A stretch of 64,000 nt of DNA from Aestuariivivens marinum (GTDB lineage Bacteria > Bacteroidota > Bacteroidia > Flavobacteriales > Flavobacteriaceae), in assembly GCF_022662175.1 (NCBI RefSeq), contig NZ_JAKMCR010000004.1, positions 1-64,000 on the forward strand. Reading direction: 5' to 3'. This document shows positions 35,782 through 45,615 of this stretch, one piece after another. The notes under the pieces were generated by a model. The model was not told the origin of the DNA, ran no database searches, and was given only the letters and a program-made list of their open reading frames with translations. The translations under genes were made by a program, and so were the position numbers. Within the stretch, counting starts at the first letter, position 1; every line of letters starts with the position of its first letter.

Positions 35782-37410
35782 ATGAAAAACTTAACATATA
35801 ACAAAATCTGGATAGTGCTTATCGGATTATTACTAACACTATCGTGTTCCGATGAAGACTTTTTGAAAGAAGAGCGCCGTGATGGGCTTAATACAGAAAA
35901 TGCGTTTAGAAATAAAGCACAATTTGAAACATTATTGGGTAATGTTTACAGACAAATACGGGAGTTTTATAACTCTGGAGATGGAGATAGCGATGCATGG
36001 ATAAAGGGATTGGGTACTGATGTATTTTTTTGGACTAGGGACGATTCTAGAGTATATAACGATTGGGCTAAGCTTAATCCTTTTGAAGGATATTCGAGTA
36101 GATGGTTTAATTGGCAATTTATAATTATAAGGGATGCCAATACAGCTATTGATGCTGCTCAAAAAGAAGATGTAATTTGGAATAGTGATGCAGAACGCGA
36201 TGCTATTATAGCTGAGGGTCGCTTTTTTAGAGCTTTTGCATATAGAAATTTAGCAAATTTATATGGGGGCGTTCCAATTATTGATGGTCCAGTAACAGAG
36301 CCTAAGGTAGATTTTGAAAGAGCTACTAGAGAGGAAACATGGCAGTTTATAAAAGCCGATTTAGAATTTGCTCGAACATATTTGCCATTGGAACCAGAGT
36401 TTCCTGGTAAAGTAGTAAGAGCAGCTGCCGATCACCTTTTGGCAGAAGTGAACATATCATTAAAAAACTATGACGAAGCCATAGCTGCTGCCACACGTGT
36501 TATTAATGGTACCCACGGAGATTACCAACTTATGGATGGGCGTTTTGGGGCTCGTGCAGATGAGCCAAATAAAAATGTGTATTGGGATCTCTTTCGAATG
36601 GGAAATCAAAATAGAGAAGAAAGTGGTAATAAAGAAGGTATCTGGGTAGCACAAATGGAGTATAATGTTCCTGGTGGTACAATAAGATTTGGTCGACCGA
36701 CAACAGAGCGTATGTTCCAAAATTTTCACTGGGGGTTCCAAAAAGCAGGTTATACGGGACCAGCACAAGATTCAACAGGTCGAGGGGTAGCATTTATAAG
36801 AGGGGGTAACCATGTAAATTATACAATTTGGCGAGGTGCCGGAAACGATTTAAGAAATACTGAGGCAGCGATTAAACGTAAATTTTACTTTGCCGACGAT
36901 GTAGCTCCATATAGTAAAGGCGATGTAATACCTAAATCTTTCTTAACAGTTGCTGAAGACTCAATGCTCCATATTTTTCCTAACTGGCAAAAGTTTGGAA
37001 CAGATAAACACTTAGATGGAAGACCAGATAATGGCTATGTGCGCGACTTTTATGTGATGCGTTTATCCGAAACTTATTTGTTACGGGCAGAGGCTTATTT
37101 AGGTAAAGGACAAAACGATATGGCAGCAGACGATATTAATGCTATTCGTACAAGAGCACAAGCTCCTTTAGTTGATGCAGGTGATGTAGATATTGATTAT
37201 ATACTAGATGAAAGAATCCGTGAATTGTATGGTGAAGAATATAGGATGCTTACTTTAGGGAGGTTAGGATTAATATATGATCGTACCAAACGTTTTGGGT
37301 ATGAACCTGCACGAAATTCCATTCAAGAATATAATAACCTCTTTCCTATACCCCAGTCTGTTATCGATAGAAATGGAGGAGCAGTTCTGGGTCAAAATCC
37401 AGGATATTAG
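35782..37410 (+). CDS. susD: SusD-like surface glycan-binding lipoprotein
   Basis: A 542-residue SusD/RagB lipoprotein (signal ending LLLTLSCSDEDF) that caps the SusC barrel and delivers glycans to it. Characteristic features are the N-terminal TPR-like helices (RFFRAFAYRNLANLYGGVPI), the DEERIRELYGEE-type motif present as LDERIRELYGEEYRML, and the C-terminal NNLFPIPQSVIDRN. It follows susC by 52 bp. A terminator lies just after it, so the downstream glycosidase genes may need their own promoter. Confidence 0.96.
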   Translation: MKNLTYNKIWIVLIGLLLTLSCSDEDFLKEERRDGLNTENAFRNKAQFETLLGNVYRQIREFYNSGDGDSDAWIKGLGTDVFFWTRDDSRVYNDWAKLNPFEGYSSRWFNWQFIIIRDANTAIDAAQKEDVIWNSDAERDAIIAEGRFFRAFAYRNLANLYGGVPIIDGPVTEPKVDFERATREETWQFIKADLEFARTYLPLEPEFPGKVVRAAADHLLAEVNISLKNYDEAIAAATRVINGTHGDYQLMDGRFGARADEPNKNVYWDLFRMGNQNREESGNKEGIWVAQMEYNVPGGTIRFGRPTTERMFQNFHWGFQKAGYTGPAQDSTGRGVAFIRGGNHVNYTIWRGAGNDLRNTEAAIKRKFYFADDVAPYSKGDVIPKSFLTVAEDSMLHIFPNWQKFGTDKHLDGRPDNGYVRDFYVMRLSETYLLRAEAYLGKGQNDMAADDINAIRTRAQAPLVDAGDVDIDYILDERIRELYGEEYRMLTLGRLGLIYDRTKRFGYEPARNSIQEYNNLFPIPQSVIDRNGGAVLGQNPGY

Positions 37411-37811
37411 TTTTGTTTAATTTAGTTTGTATATTGCGAAAAAGATGCTGTTTAAGTAGTAAATAGCATCTTTTTTAAAGTAAAACCTGTTTAATTTAAT
37501 TAAATAAAAATGTAATTACATTTCGTATTCAGCTTGATTTTGGATTTATTGTTAATTAAATAATGTAGTAGACTCAGGTGCACATTTAAAAATTACTAAA
37601 ATCAGATTGATTAGTCTTTATGGATTATTTATTCATGAAATGGCAATGGTTTATCCATATGCTGCATTAGGTTTTATTGCGATACTTTGTAAAGTACTTT
37701 AAAAAGTGAAAACAGTATTTGTGGTTTGAATGCCCAAAAATCTAAAGAGTTTTATGAAAAACTCTAATAATTAAATTAGGTTAATACCAAATAGGTTAGG
37801 TTATTGATAAC
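37411..37811. other. Intergenic region with terminator, otherwise empty
   Basis: About 400 bp between susD and the GH2 gene. It holds the terminator at 37441-37476. I see no further gene; the promoter for the GH2-to-uxuA operon probably lies near the right end, but no exact TAnnTTTG match stands out. Confidence 0.5.
37441..37476 (+). terminator. Intrinsic terminator after susD
   Basis: AAAGATGCT at 37441-37449 pairs with AGCATCTTT at 37465-37473 and runs into further T residues. It lies 30 bp after the susD stop and ends the susCD transcript at least partly. Confidence 0.75.
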
Positions 37812-40800
37812 ATGAAAAAATACAAGATCATATTTCTGTCTGTAGTAGTTTGCTTGGTAATTACAGTCGATTCCTATACACAAGAGAAAATGGATCATTT
37901 TGCCAAAATAGGTAATATGGTATCCGGCACACGATTACATTTATTAGAGCAAAAGGTACCAAAACCTTTACCAGAAGAATATTTACCTGTAACAAACAAC
38001 CTATCTGCTGCATTCAAGCCAATCCAAAGTATGGATACTGCTGATGAGCTTCACGAAGAGTTGCTTAAGTTCAGGAAAGAGTTTGTCCCTTTTATGGATA
38101 ACAAAGCCCCCGAATTAAAAACTACCAGAATAAAAATTCCTTTAACTGAATTTAATTGGAGAAAAGAAACGAGTCAAGATGTCTCTAATTTCACAGAAAC
38201 CCTTAAAGGCAAGGGACAATGGGAAAAGGTACAAATTCCCCATTTTGGACCACCGCGTGGTCGTGCGATAACTTATTATTTCAAAACTTTTGTTTTAACT
38301 CAAGAAATGTTGGATAAGGGCAGCTTGTTCGCATGTTTCAAAGCTGTAGATTATAAGGCTTCTGTTTTTGTAAATGGGGCTTTACAGGGAACGCACGAAG
38401 GCATGTTTGCCCCGTTCGAGTTCAATTTTACCAAACATGCTAAACTTGGAGAAAACACCATACTTGTTAAGGTAGAAAGCGATTATAATATGACAGGAAG
38501 TAATGACCTAAATGGTGTTCGGGTGTATGGCGACAAAATTTTTACCGGAACAGGTGTAGGGTATGATGACCCTGAAATTGGATGGCACATAGCCGATGGT
38601 ATGGGTATTTATCAGGACTGCTACATTGAAGCTAGGGAAAAACTGCATATCAACGATGTATTTGTCCGTCCTTTACTGGAAAAACAACAAGCCGAAATTT
38701 GGTTAGAGGTCAATAATATTTTTGAAGATTATAGGGAAATAACAGCCAAAATAGCCGTTTATGGTCAAAATTTTAAAACAATAGTTATACCCGAGTTTGA
38801 ATATAAACCTAGCACAAAGTTTATTCAAGGTGTTGGAGACTTAGATAAACCTAACGATGGTAAGCAAAAGTTTCTAAAAATGGGTCATGGAAAAAATTAT
38901 TTAAAATTAAAGGTAGATATTGAAAATCCCAAAATATGGGATAATAAAACCCCTTGGTTATATCAATTACAAGTAAAATTATTCGATGGAGATAAGAAAT
39001 TGACTGATACCAAAAAACAACAATTTGGTATGCGCTCATTTACTATGGATACGATAAGTATACCTAAAGGGAGTATGTATTTAAATGGAAATAGGATTCG
39101 TTTACGAGGGGCAAATACCATGGGATTTTTACAAGTTGATGTAAAAAACAAAGATTGGAATCAATTAATAGACGATATTTTGCTTGCAAAAATTTGCAAC
39201 ATGAATTTTTTACGTTTAACACAACGCCCAGTACAACCTGAAATTTATGAATATTGCGACAAATTAGGCTTAATGACTCAAACAGATCTTCCCTTATTTG
39301 GAGGTGTTCGGCCCAATAAATGGGCAGAAATAGTAAAACAGGCAGGAGAAATGGAACGATTGGTACGTAATCACCCCAGCAATATTATGGTTACCTATAT
39401 GAATGAGCGTTTTCCAAACGGAGAAGGATTTCCCCAACGTCAAATAGGAGATGCCGAAGGCTATATGAAATTATACAAAGCTTGCGATCAAGCTGTACTA
39501 ACAGCAAATCCAGATCGAGTAATTAAATCTAGTGATGGTGATTACGACCCACCTTCGCCAGGATTACCCGATAGCCATTGCTACAATGGCTGGTATAATG
39601 GGCACGGATTAGGTTTGGGAGAACTACACAAGGGCTATTGGCAATATATTAAACCTGGTTGGTTATATGGTTGTGGCGAGTTTGGCTCAGAAGGACTGGA
39701 TAATTACAGTGTCATGGAAAAATATTATCCAACATCATGGTTACCACAAAGTAAATCTGAAGAAAAAACGTGGAACGCCAATCGTATTTCAAAAGCACAA
39801 ACCCATCGTTTTCATTACATGTGGTTCAACACGCAGGACAATGTAAAAGATTGGATAGAAGCAAGTCAAACACATCAAGCTTGGGTAACAAAACTAACTA
39901 CGGAGTCATTTAGACGCAATCCAGACATGGTTTCATTTGCCATCCACTTATTTATAGATGCTTGGCCAGCAGGTTGGATGAAAACCATTATGGATGTAGA
40001 TAGACAGCCCAAAAAAGCATTTTTCACTTATAGAAATGCTCTAAAGCCTTTAATGGCAAGCTTAAGGACGGACAGGTATCATTTTAATTCAGGCGAAAAA
40101 TTAAAAGTAGAAGCTTGGTTATGTAATGATTTAAACGAAATTCCAGAAAATTATACTTTAAAGTACCAACTGGAAAAAGGAAAACGCATTTTATTTTCAA
40201 ATGAAATAAATGCAAAATTTACTGAAAACTCCTCACAATTTCAAGGATATATTAATAGAAAATTACCAGAAGTAAACGAGAGAACTTCCTTTTTATTAAG
40301 ACTGGGATTGTTTGATGAAAACGGTAGAGGAATTAGTGAATCTACGATAGATTTAGAAGTGTTTCCAAATATAACAACATCGCCTACAAAAGTTTATGCT
40401 GCCAAAACAAAACAAAATAAAGCATTACCATTACTGGATGAATTAAATGTAGATCCTAAAAAAAATTATACCAGTTCCAATACGGTTATTATAGATGATT
40501 TTGATTGGTACCAGCAGCATAAGAGTGAAATAGACGATTTGGTGAAAAATGGTAAAAAAGTCGTTTTTATGGAGCTGGGACAAGGCGAGTATTCTATTGG
40601 AGAAAGCAATATAAAAGTAGAAAATACGGCTATGGGAAGCTATTATTTTGTATCACCCAAAACAGGACACCCTATAGTTAAGGACAATAAGCCCAATGAT
40701 TTTAAATTTTGGTACGACGAATCCAAAGATTTAGTATCACCATTTTTAAGTGCTATAATGCTTTTAAATAAAGATTGGGAGCCAATTCTTTTAAGCGGGA

Positions 40801-40955
40801 ATACCAATTGGGTAGGAGATAAAGGAGGAGCCTTTGCAGTTGCCGAAATGAAATACGGTAAAGGAAAATTTATAGTTTGCCAATTGCAGTTAAACCATAG
40901 GCTAAATACAAATCCTGTTGCTAAATCTTTTGTAGAGAGACTATTAAAACAGTAA
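37812..40955 (+). CDS. GH2-family glycoside hydrolase
   Basis: A 1047-residue exported enzyme (signal MKKYKIIFLSVVVCLVITV). The order is that of GH2: a jelly-roll sugar-binding domain (RAITYYFKTFVL to HEGMFAPFEFNFT), an immunoglobulin-like domain (about 275-410, ending KKQQFGMRSFTM) and a TIM barrel (from LNGNRIRLRGANTMGFLQ). Candidate catalytic residues are Glu in VTYMNERFPNG (acid/base) and Glu in YGCGEFGSEGLDN (nucleophile). GH2 members act on beta-galactosides, beta-glucuronides, beta-mannosides and alpha-L-arabinosides; the substrate cannot be fixed. The glucuronate genes in the same operon make a beta-glucuronidase or beta-galactosidase role attractive. The next gene starts 2 bp later. 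Confidence 0.82.
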   Translation: MKKYKIIFLSVVVCLVITVDSYTQEKMDHFAKIGNMVSGTRLHLLEQKVPKPLPEEYLPVTNNLSAAFKPIQSMDTADELHEELLKFRKEFVPFMDNKAPELKTTRIKIPLTEFNWRKETSQDVSNFTETLKGKGQWEKVQIPHFGPPRGRAITYYFKTFVLTQEMLDKGSLFACFKAVDYKASVFVNGALQGTHEGMFAPFEFNFTKHAKLGENTILVKVESDYNMTGSNDLNGVRVYGDKIFTGTGVGYDDPEIGWHIADGMGIYQDCYIEAREKLHINDVFVRPLLEKQQAEIWLEVNNIFEDYREITAKIAVYGQNFKTIVIPEFEYKPSTKFIQGVGDLDKPNDGKQKFLKMGHGKNYLKLKVDIENPKIWDNKTPWLYQLQVKLFDGDKKLTDTKKQQFGMRSFTMDTISIPKGSMYLNGNRIRLRGANTMGFLQVDVKNKDWNQLIDDILLAKICNMNFLRLTQRPVQPEIYEYCDKLGLMTQTDLPLFGGVRPNKWAEIVKQAGEMERLVRNHPSNIMVTYMNERFPNGEGFPQRQIGDAEGYMKLYKACDQAVLTANPDRVIKSSDGDYDPPSPGLPDSHCYNGWYNGHGLGLGELHKGYWQYIKPGWLYGCGEFGSEGLDNYSVMEKYYPTSWLPQSKSEEKTWNANRISKAQTHRFHYMWFNTQDNVKDWIEASQTHQAWVTKLTTESFRRNPDMVSFAIHLFIDAWPAGWMKTIMDVDRQPKKAFFTYRNALKPLMASLRTDRYHFNSGEKLKVEAWLCNDLNEIPENYTLKYQLEKGKRILFSNEINAKFTENSSQFQGYINRKLPEVNERTSFLLRLGLFDENGRGISESTIDLEVFPNITTSPTKVYAAKTKQNKALPLLDELNVDPKKNYTSSNTVIIDDFDWYQQHKSEIDDLVKNGKKVVFMELGQGEYSIGESNIKVENTAMGSYYFVSPKTGHPIVKDNKPNDFKFWYDESKDLVSPFLSAIMLLNKDWEPILLSGNTNWVGDKGGAFAVAEMKYGKGKFIVCQLQLNHRLNTNPVAKSFVERLLKQ

Positions 40956-40957
40956 TT

Positions 40958-43321
40958 ATGGTTACTAAAATTAAATATTTCATCAAAAGAATTTTATGTA
41001 CGGTATTTATATTACTTCTATTCACATGTAAAAAAGGAACCAACATACCATATTCGGTTTTAGCAACTAACTTCCCTGGAACTCCAAAAGCTGAAATGGA
41101 TGGGAACATAATCATTCTAAAAAATGAAGCTATCGAAGCTGTTTGGAGTATAGCAAACAGTACTATAGAACTTGAAAGAGTATCCAATAACTATGACCAT
41201 ACTGAAGTGAATTTTAAAGATATTACCCTTTTTAATATAGAATTCGAAAATGGTGAAAATTTAAACAATAAAGATTTTAACCTTCAAGAGACTTTAAGTT
41301 TAAAAAACTTAAAACCTACAGATAGTTTACCAAATAACACCTTGTCTTTTTCAGGGAAGGAAATTTCAGGTAATTTTATTTCAGGAGACAAAAATATTGC
41401 AATCCATTGGGCTGCCCAATTAAGGGAGGGATCCAATTACATAAAACAAAATATTAGTATCAAAGCAAACCATACACCTGTAAAGATTAAGAAAATAACT
41501 TTCTTTGATGGGACACTACAAGGAGCATGGTATGATGGATCGGTATTGGGATCTCCTATAATATATAAGAACTTCTTTTTTGGAATGGAACATCCCATAG
41601 CCCAAAGCAAGGCCTTGTTGGTTAGAACCATAGGAGATGTTAGTGTACCTCAAGTAGATATATCTAATATAATAGATGCTACAGGGGAGTATGTGGTTTC
41701 CTATGAACATGCAGGTGGTCCTGACCAGTTCAATATCAATTCAATAGCCCTTCTTGAAAATGGTGAATTAGTAACGGAGGATATGCATGTGTTGAATGGT
41801 ACTGGCGGAAGCAATCTTTATAAATTGGAATTGAAATCCTATACAAAAGATGCTATATATGAGATGAAAGCTAGTATAAATCAACCGGAAAACGCTACAG
41901 GAACATTTCATATCTACAAAAAGACTCCTAATATTTTAAATTTTTATGTAAAAAGAGAAGATGAGTTAAAGCCTTCTGAAAATATTTCAGAATGGGCTGT
42001 AATGGGTGTGTTTCCAAAAAATCAAAAGAGGAGATTTTTTAGTGACTATATAAAAAGGGAAAGAGCACGACCTTACAAACAGTTCTTGCACTACAACTGT
42101 TGGTGGGATATTACCGATGATGGCGCGTCCAGTTTTACCTCAGAACAGCTGATAGAGCGTATGCATGCCTGGAACGAAAAATTTATAGAACCCTATAATA
42201 TTAAACTAGATGCATTTGTTTTTGATGATGGTTGGGATGATTTGGATAAGGTGTGGTATTTTGATCCAATAAAGTTCCCAAACGGATTTGAGAGCCAAGC
42301 CAAACTTTGCAAGGTGTATAATTCAGGAATTGGAGTTTGGATGTCGCCATTTGGAGGCTATTTAGAAAATAAAGACAGAAGGGTTGCATCTGCAAAAAGA
42401 GAAGGGTTAGAAACAAATGATAAAGGTTTAAGTCTTGCCGGCAAAAATTATTACAATCGCTTTTTGGAACGGGCAACAGATATGTTGGTAAATTACAAAG
42501 TAAACTATTTTAAGTTTGATGGTTTTGGAGGTTCAGAACCAAAATATCTTCCAGATATGGAAGCAGGAGTGAAACTCATTTCCAATTTAAGAAAAACAAA
42601 CCCAGAAGTCTATATCAATATTACCGTAGGCACATGGCCTTCACCTTTCTGGTTAAAATATGCCGATTGTATATGGCGAGGGGCAGGCGATTTACATCAA
42701 GCGGGCGTAGGTAGTACTACGCAAAAAATGATTACCTATAGAGATGGGACACTCCATAATAATATTGTAAACAGAGCACCCCTATATCCTCTCAATTCAA
42801 TAATGACAGTAGGCATAGCCTATGCCAATTTAGGACATCCATCAAAGTATGTCAATGATGATTTGGACGATTTTAAAGATATGGTATATTCTTCTTTTGC
42901 AGCTGGATCTAGCTTGCAGGAATTATATATTAGTTACAATAAGATGAAACCTGAGTTTTGGGCTGTAGTCGCAGAGGGTGCTAATTGGGCGAAAGCCAAT
43001 GAATCTATTTTGGAAGACACGCATTGGATTGGTGGCAGCCCTATTAATTTAGAAACATATGGTTTTGCTTCATGGACTACAGAAAAAGGGATTATTTCCC
43101 TTAGAAACCCAAGTGATAAAAAAGTAAAATTTAAATTAAACCTAGCAGAAGTCTTTGAACTTCCAAAAGAAATACATTCCGATTTTGAATTTAAAAGCCC
43201 TTGGAATGAGGACAAGGAAAAAGAAAATATCATTATAAATGCCAATGAAACCAAAGAGATTGAATTAGAGCCTTTTGAAGTACGCATTTTAGAAGGCTAT
43301 TTAATAAATAACTTAAAGTAA
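40958..43321 (+). CDS. Clan GH-D glycoside hydrolase, alpha-galactosidase (GH36)-like lipoprotein
   Basis: A 787-residue lipoprotein (signal ending LLLFTCKKG). The N-terminal half is a beta-sandwich; the barrel begins near FLHYNCWWDITDDG. Motifs fit the GH36/GH27/GH31 clan: FVFDDGWDDLDKVW, VNYFKFDGFGG (candidate nucleophile Asp) and YADCIWRGAGD (candidate acid/base Asp). It is less standard than a typical GH36, so alpha-galactosidase is a best guess; alpha-N-acetylgalactosaminidase or another clan D activity is possible. It is translated 2 bp after GH2 and heads the glucuronate genes, suggesting it removes galactose-type side groups from the same polymer. Confidence 0.72.
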   Translation: MVTKIKYFIKRILCTVFILLLFTCKKGTNIPYSVLATNFPGTPKAEMDGNIIILKNEAIEAVWSIANSTIELERVSNNYDHTEVNFKDITLFNIEFENGENLNNKDFNLQETLSLKNLKPTDSLPNNTLSFSGKEISGNFISGDKNIAIHWAAQLREGSNYIKQNISIKANHTPVKIKKITFFDGTLQGAWYDGSVLGSPIIYKNFFFGMEHPIAQSKALLVRTIGDVSVPQVDISNIIDATGEYVVSYEHAGGPDQFNINSIALLENGELVTEDMHVLNGTGGSNLYKLELKSYTKDAIYEMKASINQPENATGTFHIYKKTPNILNFYVKREDELKPSENISEWAVMGVFPKNQKRRFFSDYIKRERARPYKQFLHYNCWWDITDDGASSFTSEQLIERMHAWNEKFIEPYNIKLDAFVFDDGWDDLDKVWYFDPIKFPNGFESQAKLCKVYNSGIGVWMSPFGGYLENKDRRVASAKREGLETNDKGLSLAGKNYYNRFLERATDMLVNYKVNYFKFDGFGGSEPKYLPDMEAGVKLISNLRKTNPEVYINITVGTWPSPFWLKYADCIWRGAGDLHQAGVGSTTQKMITYRDGTLHNNIVNRAPLYPLNSIMTVGIAYANLGHPSKYVNDDLDDFKDMVYSSFAAGSSLQELYISYNKMKPEFWAVVAEGANWAKANESILEDTHWIGGSPINLETYGFASWTTEKGIISLRNPSDKKVKFKLNLAEVFELPKEIHSDFEFKSPWNEDKEKENIIINANETKEIELEPFEVRILEGYLINNLK

Positions 43322-43399
43322 TTATTTATAAAGATGTTAAGTACAAAGTGTTGGTGAGGACCAGATCCTTTCAAGAAATTTGGAATAAAGTAAAGATAA

Positions 43400-44806
43400 A
43401 TGAAAAATCCAATTGTACATGAGAATTTCCTGTTGCAAACCAATACGGCACAAAAACTATATCATGATTTCGCATGCAAAATGCCTATCATAGACTACCA
43501 TTGTCACTTATCACCTAGAGAAATTGCAGAGAATAGAATTTTTGAAAATCTATCCCAAATTTGGTTGGAAGAAGACCATTATAAATGGCGTGCTATGCGA
43601 GCCAATGGAATTCAGGAAGAATATGTGTCTGGAAAGGCAACAGACTGGGAAAAATTCCAAAAATGGGCAATAACAGTTCCCTATACCATGCGAAACCCTC
43701 TGTACCATTGGACACATTTAGAACTGAAAAAACCATTTGGAATTGACGACATTCTAAATAAGAATTCTGCTAAAGATATTTATAATACGGCATCTCAAAA
43801 ACTAAGTAGTGGAGAGCTGTCTGTTGAAAATATTTTAAAATGTTTTAATGTTCAAAAGATTTGTACAACAAATGATCCAGTAGATTCACTAAAGTGGCAT
43901 CAGCAAATTGTTCAAAGCAAAATGGAATTGCAAGTATCTATGGCGTGGCGTCCAGACAAAGCAATGGATGTAAGAGATCCAAAAGAGTTTAATAGCTATA
44001 TTGACCGTTTAGAAGAAGTTAGTTCAAGTACTATTAGTACATATTCCGATTATTTGGAGGCACTTAAGTCTAGGCATGATTATTTTCATGAAAGAGGCTG
44101 TAGGCTTGCAGATCATGGATTGGAATTTCCTTTTCCAGTTGAAGTTTACACCCAAAAAGAGGTCGCCTCAATATTTTTAAAAATCCGATTGGGGAAAGAA
44201 TTGACATCCAATGATCGGCAAAAACTCATGAGTTCCTTTTTATACGAATTTGCTATTTGGAATTTTGAAAAGGGATGGGTACAACAGTACCATATAGGAG
44301 CCTTTCGAGATGTAAACAAAAGGGGGGTAAGCAATGTAGGACAAGGATGTGGTTACGACTCCATTTCAGATTTTCCCTATGCCGTTTCTATGGGTGAGTT
44401 TTTCAACCGATTGGAAGAAAAAGAAAAGTTGACTAAAACAATTGTTTATAATCTCAATCCTAAGGACAACGAAATGGTGGCTACTATGATGGGGAATTTT
44501 CAAGACGGATCGGTACCTGGCAAGATGCAGTATGGAGCTGGATGGTGGTTCTTGGACCAAAAAGATGGTATTGAGAAACACATAAATACACTGTCCAATC
44601 AGGGCCTATTAAGTAGGTTTATTGGTATGCTTACAGATTCTCGCAGTTTTTTGTCTTACTCAAGACATGAATATTTTAGAAGAATATTATGTAATATAAT
44701 AGGTAATGATGTTGAGAATGGTGAACTTCCAAACGATATTGAATTTCTGGGGCGTATGGTTCAGGATATTTCTTATAATAATGCCAATGAATATTTCGAT
44801 TTTTGA
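43400..44806 (+). CDS. uxaC: Glucuronate isomerase
   Basis: UxaC interconverts D-glucuronate and D-fructuronate (and D-galacturonate and D-tagaturonate), the first step of uronate catabolism in the cytosol. The 468-residue protein has the N-terminal metal-site motif PIIDYHCHLSPREIAENR, the conserved YHIGAFRDVNKRG segment and the C-terminal SRSFLSYSRHEYFRRIL, all typical of the family. It is followed by an SDR, a transporter and uxuA on the same strand, which completes the branch to 2-keto-3-deoxygluconate. Confidence 0.95.
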   Translation: MKNPIVHENFLLQTNTAQKLYHDFACKMPIIDYHCHLSPREIAENRIFENLSQIWLEEDHYKWRAMRANGIQEEYVSGKATDWEKFQKWAITVPYTMRNPLYHWTHLELKKPFGIDDILNKNSAKDIYNTASQKLSSGELSVENILKCFNVQKICTTNDPVDSLKWHQQIVQSKMELQVSMAWRPDKAMDVRDPKEFNSYIDRLEEVSSSTISTYSDYLEALKSRHDYFHERGCRLADHGLEFPFPVEVYTQKEVASIFLKIRLGKELTSNDRQKLMSSFLYEFAIWNFEKGWVQQYHIGAFRDVNKRGVSNVGQGCGYDSISDFPYAVSMGEFFNRLEEKEKLTKTIVYNLNPKDNEMVATMMGNFQDGSVPGKMQYGAGWWFLDQKDGIEKHINTLSNQGLLSRFIGMLTDSRSFLSYSRHEYFRRILCNIIGNDVENGELPNDIEFLGRMVQDISYNNANEYFDF

Positions 44807-44824
44807 AATACAATTTAAACTATA

Positions 44825-45592
44825 ATGAATACAATAGAAAACATAGTCAATTTAACCGATAGGGTTGCCTTGATAACCGGAGGTGGTTCTGGTATTGGCC
44901 TTGGAATTGCAAAACAGTTTATAGACTTAGGAGCTAAGGTAGTTATTACTGGGCGTGACCTAAAAAAATTAGAGGAAGCAAAGGCAAAATTAGGTGCAAA
45001 TTGTTTTTACTTTGCTAACGACGTTACCAAAAAGGAAGAACATGAAAATCTGGTAAAGTCCATAGAGGAAAAAATTGGGCCAATCCAAATTCTGGTCAAT
45101 AATGCGGGGCGCCATTCCAAAAAACCATCTTTGGAAGCTACCGATGGGGAATTTCAAGAAATAATGGATACCAATGTAAATAGTATTTTTGCGCTTACAA
45201 GAACGGTGCTTAAGTATATGATTGCCAGGAAAAAAGGTTCAGTAATCAACATAAGTTCCATGACCGCACTTTATGGGATTCCATTAGTTGTTGCTTACAG
45301 TAGTTCTAAAACGGCCCTTCTTGGAATGACGAGAACTTTGGCTTCAGAGTATTCGCATACAGGGGTACGGTTTAATGCCATAGCACCTGGTTTTATAGAA
45401 TCCAAAATGTTTCGTAATGCCATGTCACAAGATCCTGAGCGCGAAAGGAAAATCCTTTCCAGAACTCCCGCCCAACGTTTTGGTTTGCCCTCAGATATTG
45501 CAAAAGCTGCAGCGTTTCTCGCTTCCGATGCTTCAGAATTTATAACTGGTATATGCTTACCAGTAGATGGTGGAAACTCTATTGGGTTTTAA
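44825..45592 (+). CDS. SDR-family oxidoreductase, probable fructuronate reductase
   Basis: A 255-residue short-chain dehydrogenase with the cofactor motif ITGGGSGIGLGIA, NNAGRHS, catalytic Ser in INISSMTALYG and Tyr-x-x-x-Lys in VAYSSSKTALL. It lies 18 bp after uxaC and upstream of uxuA, where a D-mannonate oxidoreductase is required to reduce fructuronate to mannonate. The classic enzyme UxuB belongs to a different family and is not in the window, so this SDR is inferred to replace it. Gluconate 5-dehydrogenase-like activity is the common annotation for close relatives. Confidence 0.8.
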   Translation: MNTIENIVNLTDRVALITGGGSGIGLGIAKQFIDLGAKVVITGRDLKKLEEAKAKLGANCFYFANDVTKKEEHENLVKSIEEKIGPIQILVNNAGRHSKKPSLEATDGEFQEIMDTNVNSIFALTRTVLKYMIARKKGSVINISSMTALYGIPLVVAYSSSKTALLGMTRTLASEYSHTGVRFNAIAPGFIESKMFRNAMSQDPERERKILSRTPAQRFGLPSDIAKAAAFLASDASEFITGICLPVDGGNSIGF

Positions 45593-45615
45593 TAAATTAT
45601 TTTAAAAGGTAAGCA

